Assembly: GCF_023716565.1 (NCBI RefSeq)
Contig: NZ_CP071849.1
Location: 620,001 to 684,000 of the forward strand
Source of the DNA: Vibrio sp. SCSIO 43136
GTDB taxonomy: Bacteria > Pseudomonadota > Gammaproteobacteria > Enterobacterales > Vibrionaceae
Direction of reading: 5' to 3'
Length of the DNA: 64,000 nucleotides
Below, one piece after another: positions 18,740 to 27,634 of this stretch. Within the stretch, counting starts at the first letter, position 1. Every line of letters starts with the position of its first letter. The translations under genes and the position numbers were made by a program. The notes under the pieces were generated by a model. It had not been told where the DNA came from and did no database searches. It saw nothing but the letters and a program-made list of their open reading frames with translations.

Positions 18740-18791
18740 GAGGTCTAGTCCTGTGATTGTTGTTTATAACTATAGCAGGGTTTTATCCTTT

Positions 18792-18827
18792 TTATGCGAG
18801 TTAATGAAAGGGTTATGCGGGTTCATA
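18792..18827. promoter_or_regulatory. Direct repeats in the LysR/hydrolase divergent promoter
   Basis: TTATGCGAGTT (18792-18802) recurs as TTATGCGGGTT (18813-18823), exactly 21 bp apart, or two helical turns. The similarity extends a few bases further. Same-face spacing beside a divergent LysR gene suggests a regulator-binding site. Confidence 0.5.
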
Positions 18828-18869
18828 ATGGCTTCATCAAATCGAGACCAGACACTAACGGAGTCCATT

Positions 18870-19868
18870 ATGAAAACTAAACTTCTTACTTTAGCTATCA
18901 GTGCAGCAACATTAGCGGGCGCAGCAGCGACAGCTCAAGCATGCACAAACTTCAATTTTAAAACAGAAGAGGGTCATACTTTTGTGGGTCGTACCATGGA
19001 GTGGCCGGGGGAGCTTAACGGGCAGTTTTCTGTTGTTCCACGTAAATATGGTTTTAGCTATACCAATACAGCATATGGCTTTGTAGGTATTCAGCACGGT
19101 GAAGAGTTGTTTAGCTCTGGTATGAATGAACATGGGTTAAGTGGTGAAGCGCTTGCTCTTGCCGCTGCGGACTTTGCCCCTGAAGGAAGCGGAGATATAC
19201 GTTCAGGAGATGTTGTCGCTTACGTGTTGGCCAATGCTAAAAACGTTTCTCAAGTCATTAAACTATTGCAAAAAACTAGGGTAGAGATCGCCGCCTATGA
19301 TGTAGTTGATGGCTTACATCTAGGTATGCACTATGTATTTAATGATGGTGAGAGTTCAATTGTCGTGGAATATTTGGACGGCTCGGGTTTTCCAGTTATT
19401 TACGAGAACAAGTTAGGTGTAATGACCAATGATCCTAGTTACGATCATCAACAAGCGCTAGCGAATATGATGTTAGACAATGGTAATGTGAAATTTTCTG
19501 AAGAGACGTTTCAAGCGTTTGATTATTCGCCTATTGGCCGATTCCAGAAAATGGTTGCCTTTAACCACACAGCTGATTTTAGTTTAGTGAAGAATGACTA
19601 TGATGCGGTGAACCGAGCATGGTCTATGATCAATGCCGTTGATATTCCACAAGGAGCCTTGTACTGGAGGTTTGCTGCGGAAAATACCCCACAGTTTACT
19701 TCTCACTCAAATGTGGCTGATATTGCGAATAAAGATTATTACTTCAGAACGTATGACAACATGGATATTCGTAAAGTTGATTTAGATACTATCGACTTTT
19801 CGACAGTTAGTTACCACAGTGAGTCGATATTCAACACTCAACCAGCTTATAAAGAGATGAGTTTCTAA
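18870..19868 (+). CDS. Secreted linear-amide C-N hydrolase (choloylglycine hydrolase family)
   Basis: This is an Ntn hydrolase of the choloylglycine hydrolase/penicillin V acylase family, which cleaves linear amide bonds. The ATG at 18870, with CGGAG upstream, yields a signal peptide ending AATAQA before CTNF. Signal peptide removal would expose that Cys as the N-terminal nucleophile, the family's normal activation step. GRTMEWPG supplies the conserved Arg, and MTNDPSYDHQ the conserved Asn and Asp. The frame stays open 132 bases upstream, but that would bury the signal peptide. Possible substrates are bile-salt-like amides, penicillin V or acyl-homoserine lactones. Confidence 0.86.
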   Translation: MKTKLLTLAISAATLAGAAATAQACTNFNFKTEEGHTFVGRTMEWPGELNGQFSVVPRKYGFSYTNTAYGFVGIQHGEELFSSGMNEHGLSGEALALAAADFAPEGSGDIRSGDVVAYVLANAKNVSQVIKLLQKTRVEIAAYDVVDGLHLGMHYVFNDGESSIVVEYLDGSGFPVIYENKLGVMTNDPSYDHQQALANMMLDNGNVKFSEETFQAFDYSPIGRFQKMVAFNHTADFSLVKNDYDAVNRAWSMINAVDIPQGALYWRFAAENTPQFTSHSNVADIANKDYYFRTYDNMDIRKVDLDTIDFSTVSYHSESIFNTQPAYKEMSF

Positions 19869-19884
19869 CTGGGGTTATATTGAA

Positions 19885-19908
19885 AAAGCAGGAGAGGACT
19901 CCTGCTTT
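19885..19908. terminator. Bidirectional intrinsic terminator
   Basis: AAAGCAGGAG (19885-19894) pairs with CTCCTGCTTT (19899-19908) around a 4-base loop. It lies between the convergent hydrolase and hydratase genes. Confidence 0.82.
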
Positions 19909-19915
19909 ATTACTA

Positions 19916-20677
19916 TTATTCTTTCTCTGAGAAAGTAACTTGGTACTTGCCTACACCTTGGTAAGTGATGGTTGTTGGCTGGTTGAATTCAACTTCGACA
20001 ATTCCGCAGTAAGAACCCGTGATGATAGCTTCACCCGCTTGGAAATTCACGCCACGGCGAGTCATATAGTTGATGAGCCAGTAGATAGGGGTTTGAGCAA
20101 GCTGATTAGGGTGCTTACCTTCGAACGTCTGCTCACGGCTTTCTTGGCTTACCGTAATATCAATTGTGGAGGCATTGAATGCTTTCTCACGTTCAATTTC
20201 AGGGCCAAGGTAAAGACCTTGGTTTACTAGGCAGTCTGCCAATTTTTCTAGGAACTCCGCTCCGCTATCGTCTGCGAAACGTGCTTGCATAAGTTCCAGT
20301 GCCATATGACAAGACCCAATAGCTTGGTTGATCTCGTCTTCACTATACCCCTGCGGATTTGCAACCAGTGGTTTCTTCAGTACAAATGCAATTTCAGGTT
20401 CAATACGAACAAGGTTGTTGTCAGCAAACAGCTCACATGTGTCACCTTGTTGCACCGAATCGGCAAAGATTGGAGCCACAATAAATTTGTCTTCTGCCAA
20501 TGGAAGAAGACACTTCCAACCACCCACTTTATCACTGTGTAAGTCGATCATAGAAGATTGAATATTTAAGGCATCTTCGATGTTCTGCGGGCGCTGTTCT
20601 TCGGCAAGGCGAGGCGCTTTAGTTCCAGCGCTGCGGCGTTTTAGTAGCTCAGTGGCAGCTTTTTGATGTTCAGTCAT
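19916..20677 (-). CDS. 2-keto-4-pentenoate hydratase / fumarylacetoacetase-like protein
   Basis: The 253-residue protein resembles MhpD-type hydratases and oxaloacetate or catechol-pathway decarboxylases of the FAH superfamily. It has VRIEPEIAFVLKKPL, where the two Glu residues fit the divalent-metal site. SCHMALELMQARFAD and GEAIITGSYCGIVEV are matching late segments. It would act in the cytoplasm on 2-oxo acids. No aromatic degradation genes are nearby, so the real substrate is uncertain. It is monocistronic. Confidence 0.77.
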   Translation of the reverse strand: MTEHQKAATELLKRRSAGTKAPRLAEEQRPQNIEDALNIQSSMIDLHSDKVGGWKCLLPLAEDKFIVAPIFADSVQQGDTCELFADNNLVRIEPEIAFVLKKPLVANPQGYSEDEINQAIGSCHMALELMQARFADDSGAEFLEKLADCLVNQGLYLGPEIEREKAFNASTIDITVSQESREQTFEGKHPNQLAQTPIYWLINYMTRRGVNFQAGEAIITGSYCGIVEVEFNQPTTITYQGVGKYQVTFSEKE

Positions 20678-20985
20678 ATTGTATTACTTATTCCGTTAAA
20701 TTTAGCTAATGATATCGAAATTGTGTCTGATTTGATAGGGCCAAATACGCCTTCTTTGCTCGATATTTAGATATTGTGAACTCGATAGTTGGTATTGAAA
20801 CATTTCACTGTTTAAAACGCATTGTGTGATAGTAGTTCCAAGTCGAATTAGAAACTTGGAAATATCGTTATCTATTTGAAAATTATAAATTTATCCTGTG
20901 ACTGAAGATCACATATTTTCCTAAGTATGATGAAGAAATTTTCTTTATATTTTCTGAAAGGCCAAACCTAAATTAAGGAAATATA
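20678..20985. other. AT-rich intergenic region upstream of the large chitin-associated gene
   Basis: These 308 bases between divergent genes hold no ORF that I can support. The only clear element is the CRP-like palindrome at 20897-20913. An AAGGAAA ribosome-binding site lies at the right end, just before the ATG at 20986. Confidence 0.6.
20897..20913. promoter_or_regulatory. CRP-like palindrome with a 7-base spacer
   Basis: TGTGA (20897-20901) and TCACA (20909-20913) form perfect arms separated by CTGAAGA. The arms are ideal for CRP, but the spacer is one base too long. It is 73 bp upstream of the start of a carbon-scavenging gene, where CRP control would make sense. Confidence 0.4.
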
Positions 20986-23900
20986 ATGAAAAGAACAGTA
21001 TTGAGTGGATTGATAGCAACCGCAATTCTCGGCGGTTTTCCTTCGTTCACAGTGGCAAATACCGTTGCGAATATATCGACATCGACTGAGTCTGTATCCG
21101 CTTCAGTGAGTGTTACCCCTGGGGCTTGGTACTCATCATTTGTTATTAATTTAAACAATAGCGCTGGGCAGGACGTTGACCTTGCGGGCTTACAAGTGGA
21201 AGTAGCTGTGCCAGAAAATGGAGAGATTAGCTCTGTTTGGGGGAACTGGCCATCTAGTTATTCTGTCGAAGCGAAAGGTCAAAAAAGTGGGAAAAAGGTA
21301 TTCTTAATTACCCATCAAGCTAGCTCGGTCACCATGCAAGCAGGGGCTAGCACGACCATCAGTGGTGGTGTGAGTAGTAGCGACGGCGTTACAATTGAAG
21401 CTCAAGATGTGCAAGTGTTGTCGGTCACGCTCAAAAATGACCCAGCCGTGACCGGTAAGGTGACGGTTAACGCTCCTAGTGCACCACATTCGAGTCTTGG
21501 TCATGCGGGTGTTTTGGTTGAAGGTGAAGGGTACTCCGAGCAGTTTAGCCTTCCTTGGGGAACATCGCTGGATATCAATAACCTTCAAGATGGTCTTTAT
21601 ACAGTGACACCTCTAACGGTTACCAGTGATAAAGGGTATGCACATGGGAAAAGCTCAATAGATATAGAAGTTGATGCTGGGCAAGTTGCTCCGACGGCAT
21701 ATTTTGAATACCAGCCATTCATTGCCTATGCGCAAATTGACGTTATTGTTCCTTCAATTCCAAACCTTACTCAGAGTGTCACAACCACAGTTCGGATTAA
21801 GAACTCGCAGACCCAGCAAGAAGTTAAGCAAGGTACTGTGACATTTGGTCAAACCCTTCATATCGAAAAGCTAGATGATGGTTCAAGCTACGATTTCCAC
21901 TTTGACCCGATCACGGTTAACAACCAACAGCACCAACTAAGTGATGTCAATAACGTAGGTGCTACGGCAGATTCTATCAACGAAATCACCACTCAATTGA
22001 GTAGTCGCCAAATAGACGATGCGGATCTTGTCACCGTTGCGACTCATATCTCAGGATTGCCAGCAGACGTAGACTCATTCACTTTGAAGTTGATATCACC
22101 GTCTGCAAGTTACTTCATGACCCTTACCTCTGATGCGACATCTCTGCCTTACAAAATTGCCAATGGGCAGTACCAAGTTGCTGTTGCCGATGCCGAGCAT
22201 GGTGGTGTGAATTATGTATTAGCCAATCAAACCCAGTTAACAGTGTCAGGGCAGGATACGGTACTTAATTTGGCATTTAAAAATGGTGTCAAACTCGCAG
22301 TGAAAGGATTTCCCGACTTTGTCGCAAACGGGACAGTCACCAATGATAGCGAGGCAGTGACGAAATCTATTGGCGATACTAAGGTCGATGCCATATTCAA
22401 ATATGCAGGCTTCAGTGGCTCTGGTGATCCCGGTGTGATTTTGGAGAAATCTAGTTTGCCACTTCATCGCACCATGGCGAATGCAAAGCTTGCGAGTTCT
22501 ATTTCTGGTAAGCATGTGCTACCTGTAATGGTGGTTTACACGGCTAATGCAAGTGGCGGCGCAACGTGGGGAGATTTAACGGATCAAGAGCTACTATATA
22601 AGCATTATGCGACCTTCATTACTCAGGCTTGGGCGGCGCAAGAGTATGCACAAGGTAATGGTCATTCACCGATGTCATTTGTATTGAATCCTGATTTCTT
22701 GGGGGAGCTGCAAAAAAATGCTAGCCATGTCGACGACCTTAATCGTGCAGGTGCTGTAGATGTTAACGCTCAGTTAGCTAACGCTTTGGGCTACATGCAA
22801 CAAACGTATGGCTATCAACCGAGCGGCTCAGTACCGAGTTTTGAAAATACTCTCAATGGCTATATCCAATCACTTAACTACATCATGAAAGTGATGGCAC
22901 CAGATGTCAGTTTTGGATGGCAAATCAATTTATGGGCAGTTGGGTCTGCAAATTGGGTTCATAGCAGTGATGATCAATCGGTGGCAATGGGACAGCGAGT
23001 GGGTGACTTTGTGAATCAATTACAAGTCTACTCACAGCAATATAAACCAGACTACATTGTGTTTGATAAATATGAGCGTGATGGATTTGGCAGCGAGGCG
23101 ATTGGTAATTACGCCTATAACGCAACGAGTTGGCAGCGTTACTTAGACTATGTCAAAACCATCAGTGATGCGGTAGACGCCCCAGCGATGATCTGGCAAA
23201 TTCCCGGTGGGCATATTCCGACTCAAGAGGAGGGCACAAGCCTGATTCAGAGTAATCATCAAGCTTCAGGCGGCACATTCTTTATGGGAGATGACCGCAT
23301 CAATGCCGATATTGATACGGTCTACACAGGTCTGTTAGATAAACCTCTTAACGCCGCTGTTTACAATGGGGCATCTAACGTTCGTCAGTTACTCGACAAA
23401 GATGCTGGATACGATTGGTCATATCGCCGTATGGCGGAATTGCCAGAGCATAATGTCTTCTCATTGTTTTGGGGAGGTGGCTCGACAACCTCGGTGGTAT
23501 CGATTGGTTCCAATGGTGATGATGGCGGTTGGCTTAAGAGCAAAGTCGCCGACTATGTCAGTGCACCAACCTGTCTGACTGGCGTTGATTGTGATGGTTC
23601 TATCTGGGGTGGGGGTGGGACACCTCCAGACCCTACGCCTGATCCTGATAACCGTGCACCAGTGATCAGTTTGATTCCTACTTGGGTAGTTGCTGGTGGA
23701 GAGACATTGGAGATTTCGGCTTCAGCAACGGACACTGATGGTGATGTGATCAGTTACCAGTGGCAAGTGCCTGCACAGCTAACGGTAGTCTCTGGGCTCA
23801 ATGAGCCTACTTTGTCGGTTACCGCTCCTGCAGTGGCAACTCAGACGAGCTACACGGTGTCACTTACCGCTTCTGATGGCAAAACTTCAACGACTAAAGC

Positions 23901-24102
23901 GACACAAGTTACGGTGAAAGCTTCATCAAACAGCGATGATAAATGCAGTCACCTTGAGTTCTATCAAGATGGGCAGCAATATCAGCCGCAACAAGAAGTT
24001 CGCTATCTAGGCAACCACTACCAAGCGCAGCGTTGGACTGATGTTGGTAAAGCACCCGATCAGCCGTGGACTGGCTGGAAGCTGTTAGGTAGCTGTAAGT
24101 AA
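20986..24102 (+). CDS. Large secreted chitin/carbohydrate-binding protein, putative glycoside hydrolase
   Basis: This 1038-residue protein has a signal peptide (cut after SFTVAN or nearby). A CBM2-like domain follows (about residues 33-150, with WYSSFVINLNNSAG). Three beta-rich repeats of about 100 residues come next (150-445), then a central globular domain (about 455-860). A Pro/Asp linker leads to a PKD-like domain (890-980) and a C-terminal CBM5/12 chitin-binding module with its aromatic residues (YLGNHYQAQRW, PWTGWKLLG). No GH18 DxxDxDxE or GH19 signature is seen. The central domain contains VFDKYERDGFG and AMIWQIPGGH, which look like barrel strands ending in acidic residues. It probably degrades or senses chitin outside the cell. 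It has its own terminator. Confidence 0.75.
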   Translation: MKRTVLSGLIATAILGGFPSFTVANTVANISTSTESVSASVSVTPGAWYSSFVINLNNSAGQDVDLAGLQVEVAVPENGEISSVWGNWPSSYSVEAKGQKSGKKVFLITHQASSVTMQAGASTTISGGVSSSDGVTIEAQDVQVLSVTLKNDPAVTGKVTVNAPSAPHSSLGHAGVLVEGEGYSEQFSLPWGTSLDINNLQDGLYTVTPLTVTSDKGYAHGKSSIDIEVDAGQVAPTAYFEYQPFIAYAQIDVIVPSIPNLTQSVTTTVRIKNSQTQQEVKQGTVTFGQTLHIEKLDDGSSYDFHFDPITVNNQQHQLSDVNNVGATADSINEITTQLSSRQIDDADLVTVATHISGLPADVDSFTLKLISPSASYFMTLTSDATSLPYKIANGQYQVAVADAEHGGVNYVLANQTQLTVSGQDTVLNLAFKNGVKLAVKGFPDFVANGTVTNDSEAVTKSIGDTKVDAIFKYAGFSGSGDPGVILEKSSLPLHRTMANAKLASSISGKHVLPVMVVYTANASGGATWGDLTDQELLYKHYATFITQAWAAQEYAQGNGHSPMSFVLNPDFLGELQKNASHVDDLNRAGAVDVNAQLANALGYMQQTYGYQPSGSVPSFENTLNGYIQSLNYIMKVMAPDVSFGWQINLWAVGSANWVHSSDDQSVAMGQRVGDFVNQLQVYSQQYKPDYIVFDKYERDGFGSEAIGNYAYNATSWQRYLDYVKTISDAVDAPAMIWQIPGGHIPTQEEGTSLIQSNHQASGGTFFMGDDRINADIDTVYTGLLDKPLNAAVYNGASNVRQLLDKDAGYDWSYRRMAELPEHNVFSLFWGGGSTTSVVSIGSNGDDGGWLKSKVADYVSAPTCLTGVDCDGSIWGGGGTPPDPTPDPDNRAPVISLIPTWVVAGGETLEISASATDTDGDVISYQWQVPAQLTVVSGLNEPTLSVTAPAVATQTSYTVSLTASDGKTSTTKATQVTVKASSNSDDKCSHLEFYQDGQQYQPQQEVRYLGNHYQAQRWTDVGKAPDQPWTGWKLLGSCK

Positions 24103-24118
24103 TAAATTCTTTAGAATC

Positions 24119-24144
24119 ACGAGCCCACTTTTGGGCTCGTTTTC
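24119..24144 (+). terminator. Intrinsic terminator of the chitin-associated gene
   Basis: ACGAGCCCA (24119-24127) pairs with TGGGCTCGT (24132-24140) around CTTT and is followed by TTTT. Confidence 0.87.
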
Positions 24145-24249
24145 ATAGAGGGGCAGATTTTGGGTCATGTTATCCAATGAACAAATAGTTTGTCAGGCGA
24201 GCCTAGGATGCCTATAGTGTCGCCAGTAACCCAATATTGGTAAGAATAA

Positions 24250-24516
24250 ATGCAAAACGAAGAGTTCATGACTGGCGAAATGCTAGTAGAAACGGTAGAA
24301 AATCAACTTGAAGATGGTAACCCAATCAAAGTAAAAGAAACGCTGATGCGTTTGATGATGACGGGCACTGCACGTGAAGAAGCTATCGAAATGATAGCGT
24401 GTGCGCTTTCTATTGAAGTATTCGATGTCATGAAAAATGAAGGGGAATTTAACCTCAAGCGTTACAGCGAAAACTTGGATTCCCTACCAGATATGCCATG
24501 GGAAATGGAAGACTAG
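24250..24516 (+). CDS. Small acidic conserved hypothetical protein
   Basis: The 88-residue acidic product appears fully helical, with GEMLVETVENQLEDGNP, ETLMRLMMTGTAREEAIEMIACAL and a final LPDMPWEMED. I know similar short proteins in proteobacteria but cannot assign a function. It has no signal peptide or membrane segment. It is a single gene with a strong terminator that also separates it from the convergent MFS gene. Confidence 0.72.
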   Translation: MQNEEFMTGEMLVETVENQLEDGNPIKVKETLMRLMMTGTAREEAIEMIACALSIEVFDVMKNEGEFNLKRYSENLDSLPDMPWEMED

Positions 24517-24525
24517 CTCTGCTGT

Positions 24526-24553
24526 AAAAAGATCACCAAAAGGTGGTCTTTTT
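24526..24553. terminator. Intrinsic terminator between convergent genes
   Basis: AAAAAGATCACC (24526-24537) pairs with GGTGGTCTTTTT (24542-24553) around AAAA, with one A-T-rich base and a T run following on the plus strand. It can act in both directions. Confidence 0.85.
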
Positions 24554-24555
24554 TG

Positions 24556-25740
24556 TTATGGAGAGTTCGGTGTTGTTGCGGCAAACCCACGAAAGATATT
24601 AGCCACAGTCACCAAAGCAAAACCCAGTGCCACCAATGCAATATGCCAAGGCTGGCTCAGGCCTACCTGAACTAGCAACATACTCATGATGGCAGAAACT
24701 AGCATTTGTCCACCACCGGCCATCGCTGCTGCCGATCCCGCTTCTTTTTTATAGGGTTGCAGTACCATGGCTTGTGACACTGGCAGTGCCATGCCGTTGC
24801 TTGTGGTCATAATCAGTTGTCCGAGCATCATGTATATGGGCTCGATCGGGCAGGTAAATAGCCACATCGCCGATAAGATTTGTAGAACTGGGGTGCAAAG
24901 CAGTAATCGCTTAGCACCGAGAACTGGGCGAAGTCGGTTGCTTAAACTGGTGCCCAGTAACATCCCTAACGCAGGGATGATTGCCCACAATGCATATTCA
25001 TCGGAGCTCATGCCAATTTGGTTTTGCATAATGAATGGCATCACAGAGATCGTCGTGATCATCAAGCTAAAGTTGAGCCATCCGATGCCTGCAAAGCTGA
25101 CGAAATACTTGCTAGTGAGCAGTGCCTTATATTGGCTAAGCATCGCCTTAGGGTTTGGGATTTGGCTTTTGTTGACCATGGTTTCGTCAAAACGAATAGA
25201 CAGTACCATGTACGCAAGGGCGACATAGCAAAATAGGGACACAAACACCATCTGCCAACCAAAGTGGGCATTGATAAAACCGCCAAACACAGGGGCAACC
25301 AGTGGAGTAATTGAGGCAACCATCGCAATATATGACATTGCCGTTGGCAAGTGAGCACCACTGTACCTGTCACGGGTGGAAGCTCTTGCTAATACAGCGC
25401 AGCAGCCAGTCCCCAGACCTTGTATGAATCGCCCAGCAACCATGCCATAGAAATTGTCTTGCATTAAAACGATAACTCCAATGCCCACCAGAGCAATAGC
25501 TAAACCAGCCAGTAGTACCTTCTTTCTACCTAGTGCGTCCGAGATAGGGCCATAAATAAATTGTGATGGGCCAAATCCAAACAGATAACCAGCAATTAAT
25601 AGCTGGGCTTCGTCGAGCGGCATATGGAAGTCTTTAGCAATCCAAGGAAGCGCAGGAAAGACAAGTCCCATGCTGAGTTGGCCGATACTAATGATCAAGC
25701 AGGCCAGTAAGATGGTTTTGTATTGGATAGAGGTGGGCAT
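24556..25740 (-). CDS. Bcr/CflA-type MFS drug efflux transporter
   Basis: The protein has twelve hydrophobic helices and the MFS motif A, GPISDALGRKKVLL, after helix 2. The spacing and start resemble the Bcr/CflA/EmrD group of proton-driven multidrug exporters. I favour the ATG at 25740, which starts directly before the first helix. A frame extension to 25797 adds 19 residues with no better ribosome-binding site. The substrate is unknown. It is transcribed alone. Confidence 0.83.
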   Translation of the reverse strand: MPTSIQYKTILLACLIISIGQLSMGLVFPALPWIAKDFHMPLDEAQLLIAGYLFGFGPSQFIYGPISDALGRKKVLLAGLAIALVGIGVIVLMQDNFYGMVAGRFIQGLGTGCCAVLARASTRDRYSGAHLPTAMSYIAMVASITPLVAPVFGGFINAHFGWQMVFVSLFCYVALAYMVLSIRFDETMVNKSQIPNPKAMLSQYKALLTSKYFVSFAGIGWLNFSLMITTISVMPFIMQNQIGMSSDEYALWAIIPALGMLLGTSLSNRLRPVLGAKRLLLCTPVLQILSAMWLFTCPIEPIYMMLGQLIMTTSNGMALPVSQAMVLQPYKKEAGSAAAMAGGGQMLVSAIMSMLLVQVGLSQPWHIALVALGFALVTVANIFRGFAATTPNSP

Positions 25741-25923
25741 AGTAATCTTATATGACAATTTGACGCCAAGTGTACGCTTAATCGTCTCGTTATTCATTAG
25801 TTGCTGAGAATATATGTGACTGCTTCAGTTGAGTTCTGACAATCTTCGGACAAAGTGACATTTGGCGAAGATATTATTTGACATTAAATTCATAAGCACT
25901 ATGACTATAAGTAAGAACGATAC

Positions 25924-26268
25924 ATGAGCATTAAACAGGCCGATCTTGATTTTTTAAAGCAGCAATTTATCGCTGCAAAAAACAGCCTTTCAGACATTGC
26001 ACCCTATGACTTTGTGCCAAGTTATCCAAGAGAAATCATCGACTTCATGGAGAACCTTCAAAGTGATTTGTGGGTAAACAGTAACTACTGTTTTAGTGAT
26101 AGCACCGAAGTAATTGAAAATCTAGACAACGCTAGTGCTATGGATATTAAGGGTATTTTCACTCATTTCGCTCGTATTGAGAGGTTTTGTGATGGTGCAT
26201 GGATCGGAATCTTAGAGAAACAACCTTGGGAACAACTGTTTGAACGCTTAGAGCAACTCGCAAGGTAA
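25924..26268 (+). CDS. Hypothetical protein, possibly DUF6508-like
   Basis: The 114-residue product is probably all-helical and soluble. The C-terminal segment RIERFCDGAWIGILEKQPWEQLFERL recalls the ERFCDG signature I associate with DUF6508 proteins, but I cannot confirm that. No catalytic motif is obvious. It is monocistronic, with 188 bases to the pyrophosphatase gene. Confidence 0.65.
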   Translation: MSIKQADLDFLKQQFIAAKNSLSDIAPYDFVPSYPREIIDFMENLQSDLWVNSNYCFSDSTEVIENLDNASAMDIKGIFTHFARIERFCDGAWIGILEKQPWEQLFERLEQLAR

Positions 26269-26456
26269 TGGGGCAGCTTTTACTTGTTCTAACATTGGGG
26301 TGAATGCGCTGTCGATTTGCTATCGTTCATGGTTATGATTTTGGTGGTTTTAGCGAATTTTATGTTATTAATGGCGACCAATAATTAATGTTGTCATAAA
26401 AGGTTAATCATAGAACCTTAGTCTCATCGCATCTTTTACATGGAGTAACACCTGCG

Positions 26457-27470
26457 ATGAACAAAACTCTACTGATTTCTTCTCTTTCATTTCTAGCAGC
26501 ACCAACGATGGCATTTGATCTTGGTGATCCGAGTCAAAATGACACCACCAATCTGGTATGGACGGGTCACATTAGCCCAGATACGGATACGGTGACTTCA
26601 GCAATTATTGCTGCGCACATCTATGGCGGTGTTGCTGTCGTGCCTGAACAAATCAATCCAGAGAGCAAATTCGTTCTAGAGTATTGTAATTACCAAGCCC
26701 CAGAAGTGATGCCGGATTTTTCCGGCAAGCAAGTGGGTTTGGTTGATTTCAACCAAAAAACACAGTTACAAGCAACCATCGATGAGTCAAGTATCGTCAC
26801 CATTATCGACCACCATGCTATTGGTGGTAAGCCTGTGAACATGGCGCAAGTAGCAACGTTGGATATTCGCCCATGGGGTTCAGCGGCAACAATTTTAGCT
26901 GACCGAGCGGAGCAAATTGGGGTTAAGTTACCGAAAGAAATTGCCTGTACTACTTTGGGTGGCATCTTGTCCGATACGGTGGTTTTGCAATCTTCAACCA
27001 CGACCAAATATGACCATCAATACGCTCAGTCACTGGCGAAAACAGCAGGCATCAAAGACATCAACGATTTTGGCCAACAAATGCTGGTGGCTAAGTCGGA
27101 TTTAAGCCATATGAGCGCTGAAACTATTTTGACAATGGACTACAAAAACTTTGAGTTTGCAGGCAAAAAAGTGGGTATCGGTGTTGCAGAAACACTGACA
27201 GCAGAACAACTGCTAGCTCGTAAACAAGAGTTTATTGAAGCGATGAAGGCACATAAAGCTGACAAGCAACTAGACCACTTGTTCTTCTCGGTGACGGATA
27301 CCAAAAACAAACAAGCAAACCTGATTTGGATTGACGCACAAGACGGTGAAGTCGCCAAGCAGGCATTTGATCAAGATAAAGCCAATCAGTGGTTAAATCT
27401 GCCTGGAGTTACGTCGCGTAAACGCCAAATTGCGCCTGCAATTCAGTCTGCGATAGAGTCCATCAACTAA
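26457..27470 (+). CDS. Family II (DHH) inorganic pyrophosphatase-like protein with a signal peptide
   Basis: The sequence follows manganese-dependent family II pyrophosphatases. It has GHISPDTDT (His38, Asp42 and Asp44, metal ligands), a degenerate second motif DFNQ instead of DHNE, DHH in IIDHHAIGG, and the C-terminal substrate-binding SRKRQIAP. Known family members are cytoplasmic. This one starts with MNKTLLISSLSFLAAPTMAFD, a convincing cleavable signal peptide, so it should act in the periplasm. It may hydrolyse pyrophosphate or another phosphoanhydride there. It is a single gene with a terminator. Confidence 0.84.
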   Translation: MNKTLLISSLSFLAAPTMAFDLGDPSQNDTTNLVWTGHISPDTDTVTSAIIAAHIYGGVAVVPEQINPESKFVLEYCNYQAPEVMPDFSGKQVGLVDFNQKTQLQATIDESSIVTIIDHHAIGGKPVNMAQVATLDIRPWGSAATILADRAEQIGVKLPKEIACTTLGGILSDTVVLQSSTTTKYDHQYAQSLAKTAGIKDINDFGQQMLVAKSDLSHMSAETILTMDYKNFEFAGKKVGIGVAETLTAEQLLARKQEFIEAMKAHKADKQLDHLFFSVTDTKNKQANLIWIDAQDGEVAKQAFDQDKANQWLNLPGVTSRKRQIAPAIQSAIESIN

Positions 27471-27502
27471 ATCTTGGCTATTTAGCCCGACATAGCTTAG
27501 AC

Positions 27503-27535
27503 AATGCCTATGATTGAAAGATCATAGGCATTTTT
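27503..27535 (+). terminator. Intrinsic terminator of the pyrophosphatase gene
   Basis: AATGCCTATGAT (27503-27514) pairs with ATCATAGGCATT (27521-27532), with a 6-base loop and T residues after it. Confidence 0.87.
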
Positions 27536-27634
27536 AATATGTTGAACGAGACAAAAATCGTGAGCGTCTAGGCAGAAATCAATGCCTTACACCGCATACT
27601 ATTGATTTTCGATAAACTCACTCAACGCAGAATT

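Noticed and set aside
18738..18869. Extended N-terminus of the secreted Ntn hydrolase
   Set aside because: It would bury the signal peptide 44 residues inside the protein and lacks a ribosome-binding site. The ATG at 18870 has both.
23553..23735. Proline-rich minus-strand frame over the linker of the chitin-associated gene
   Set aside because: It is the complement of the Pro/Asp/Gly-rich linker and has no independent support.
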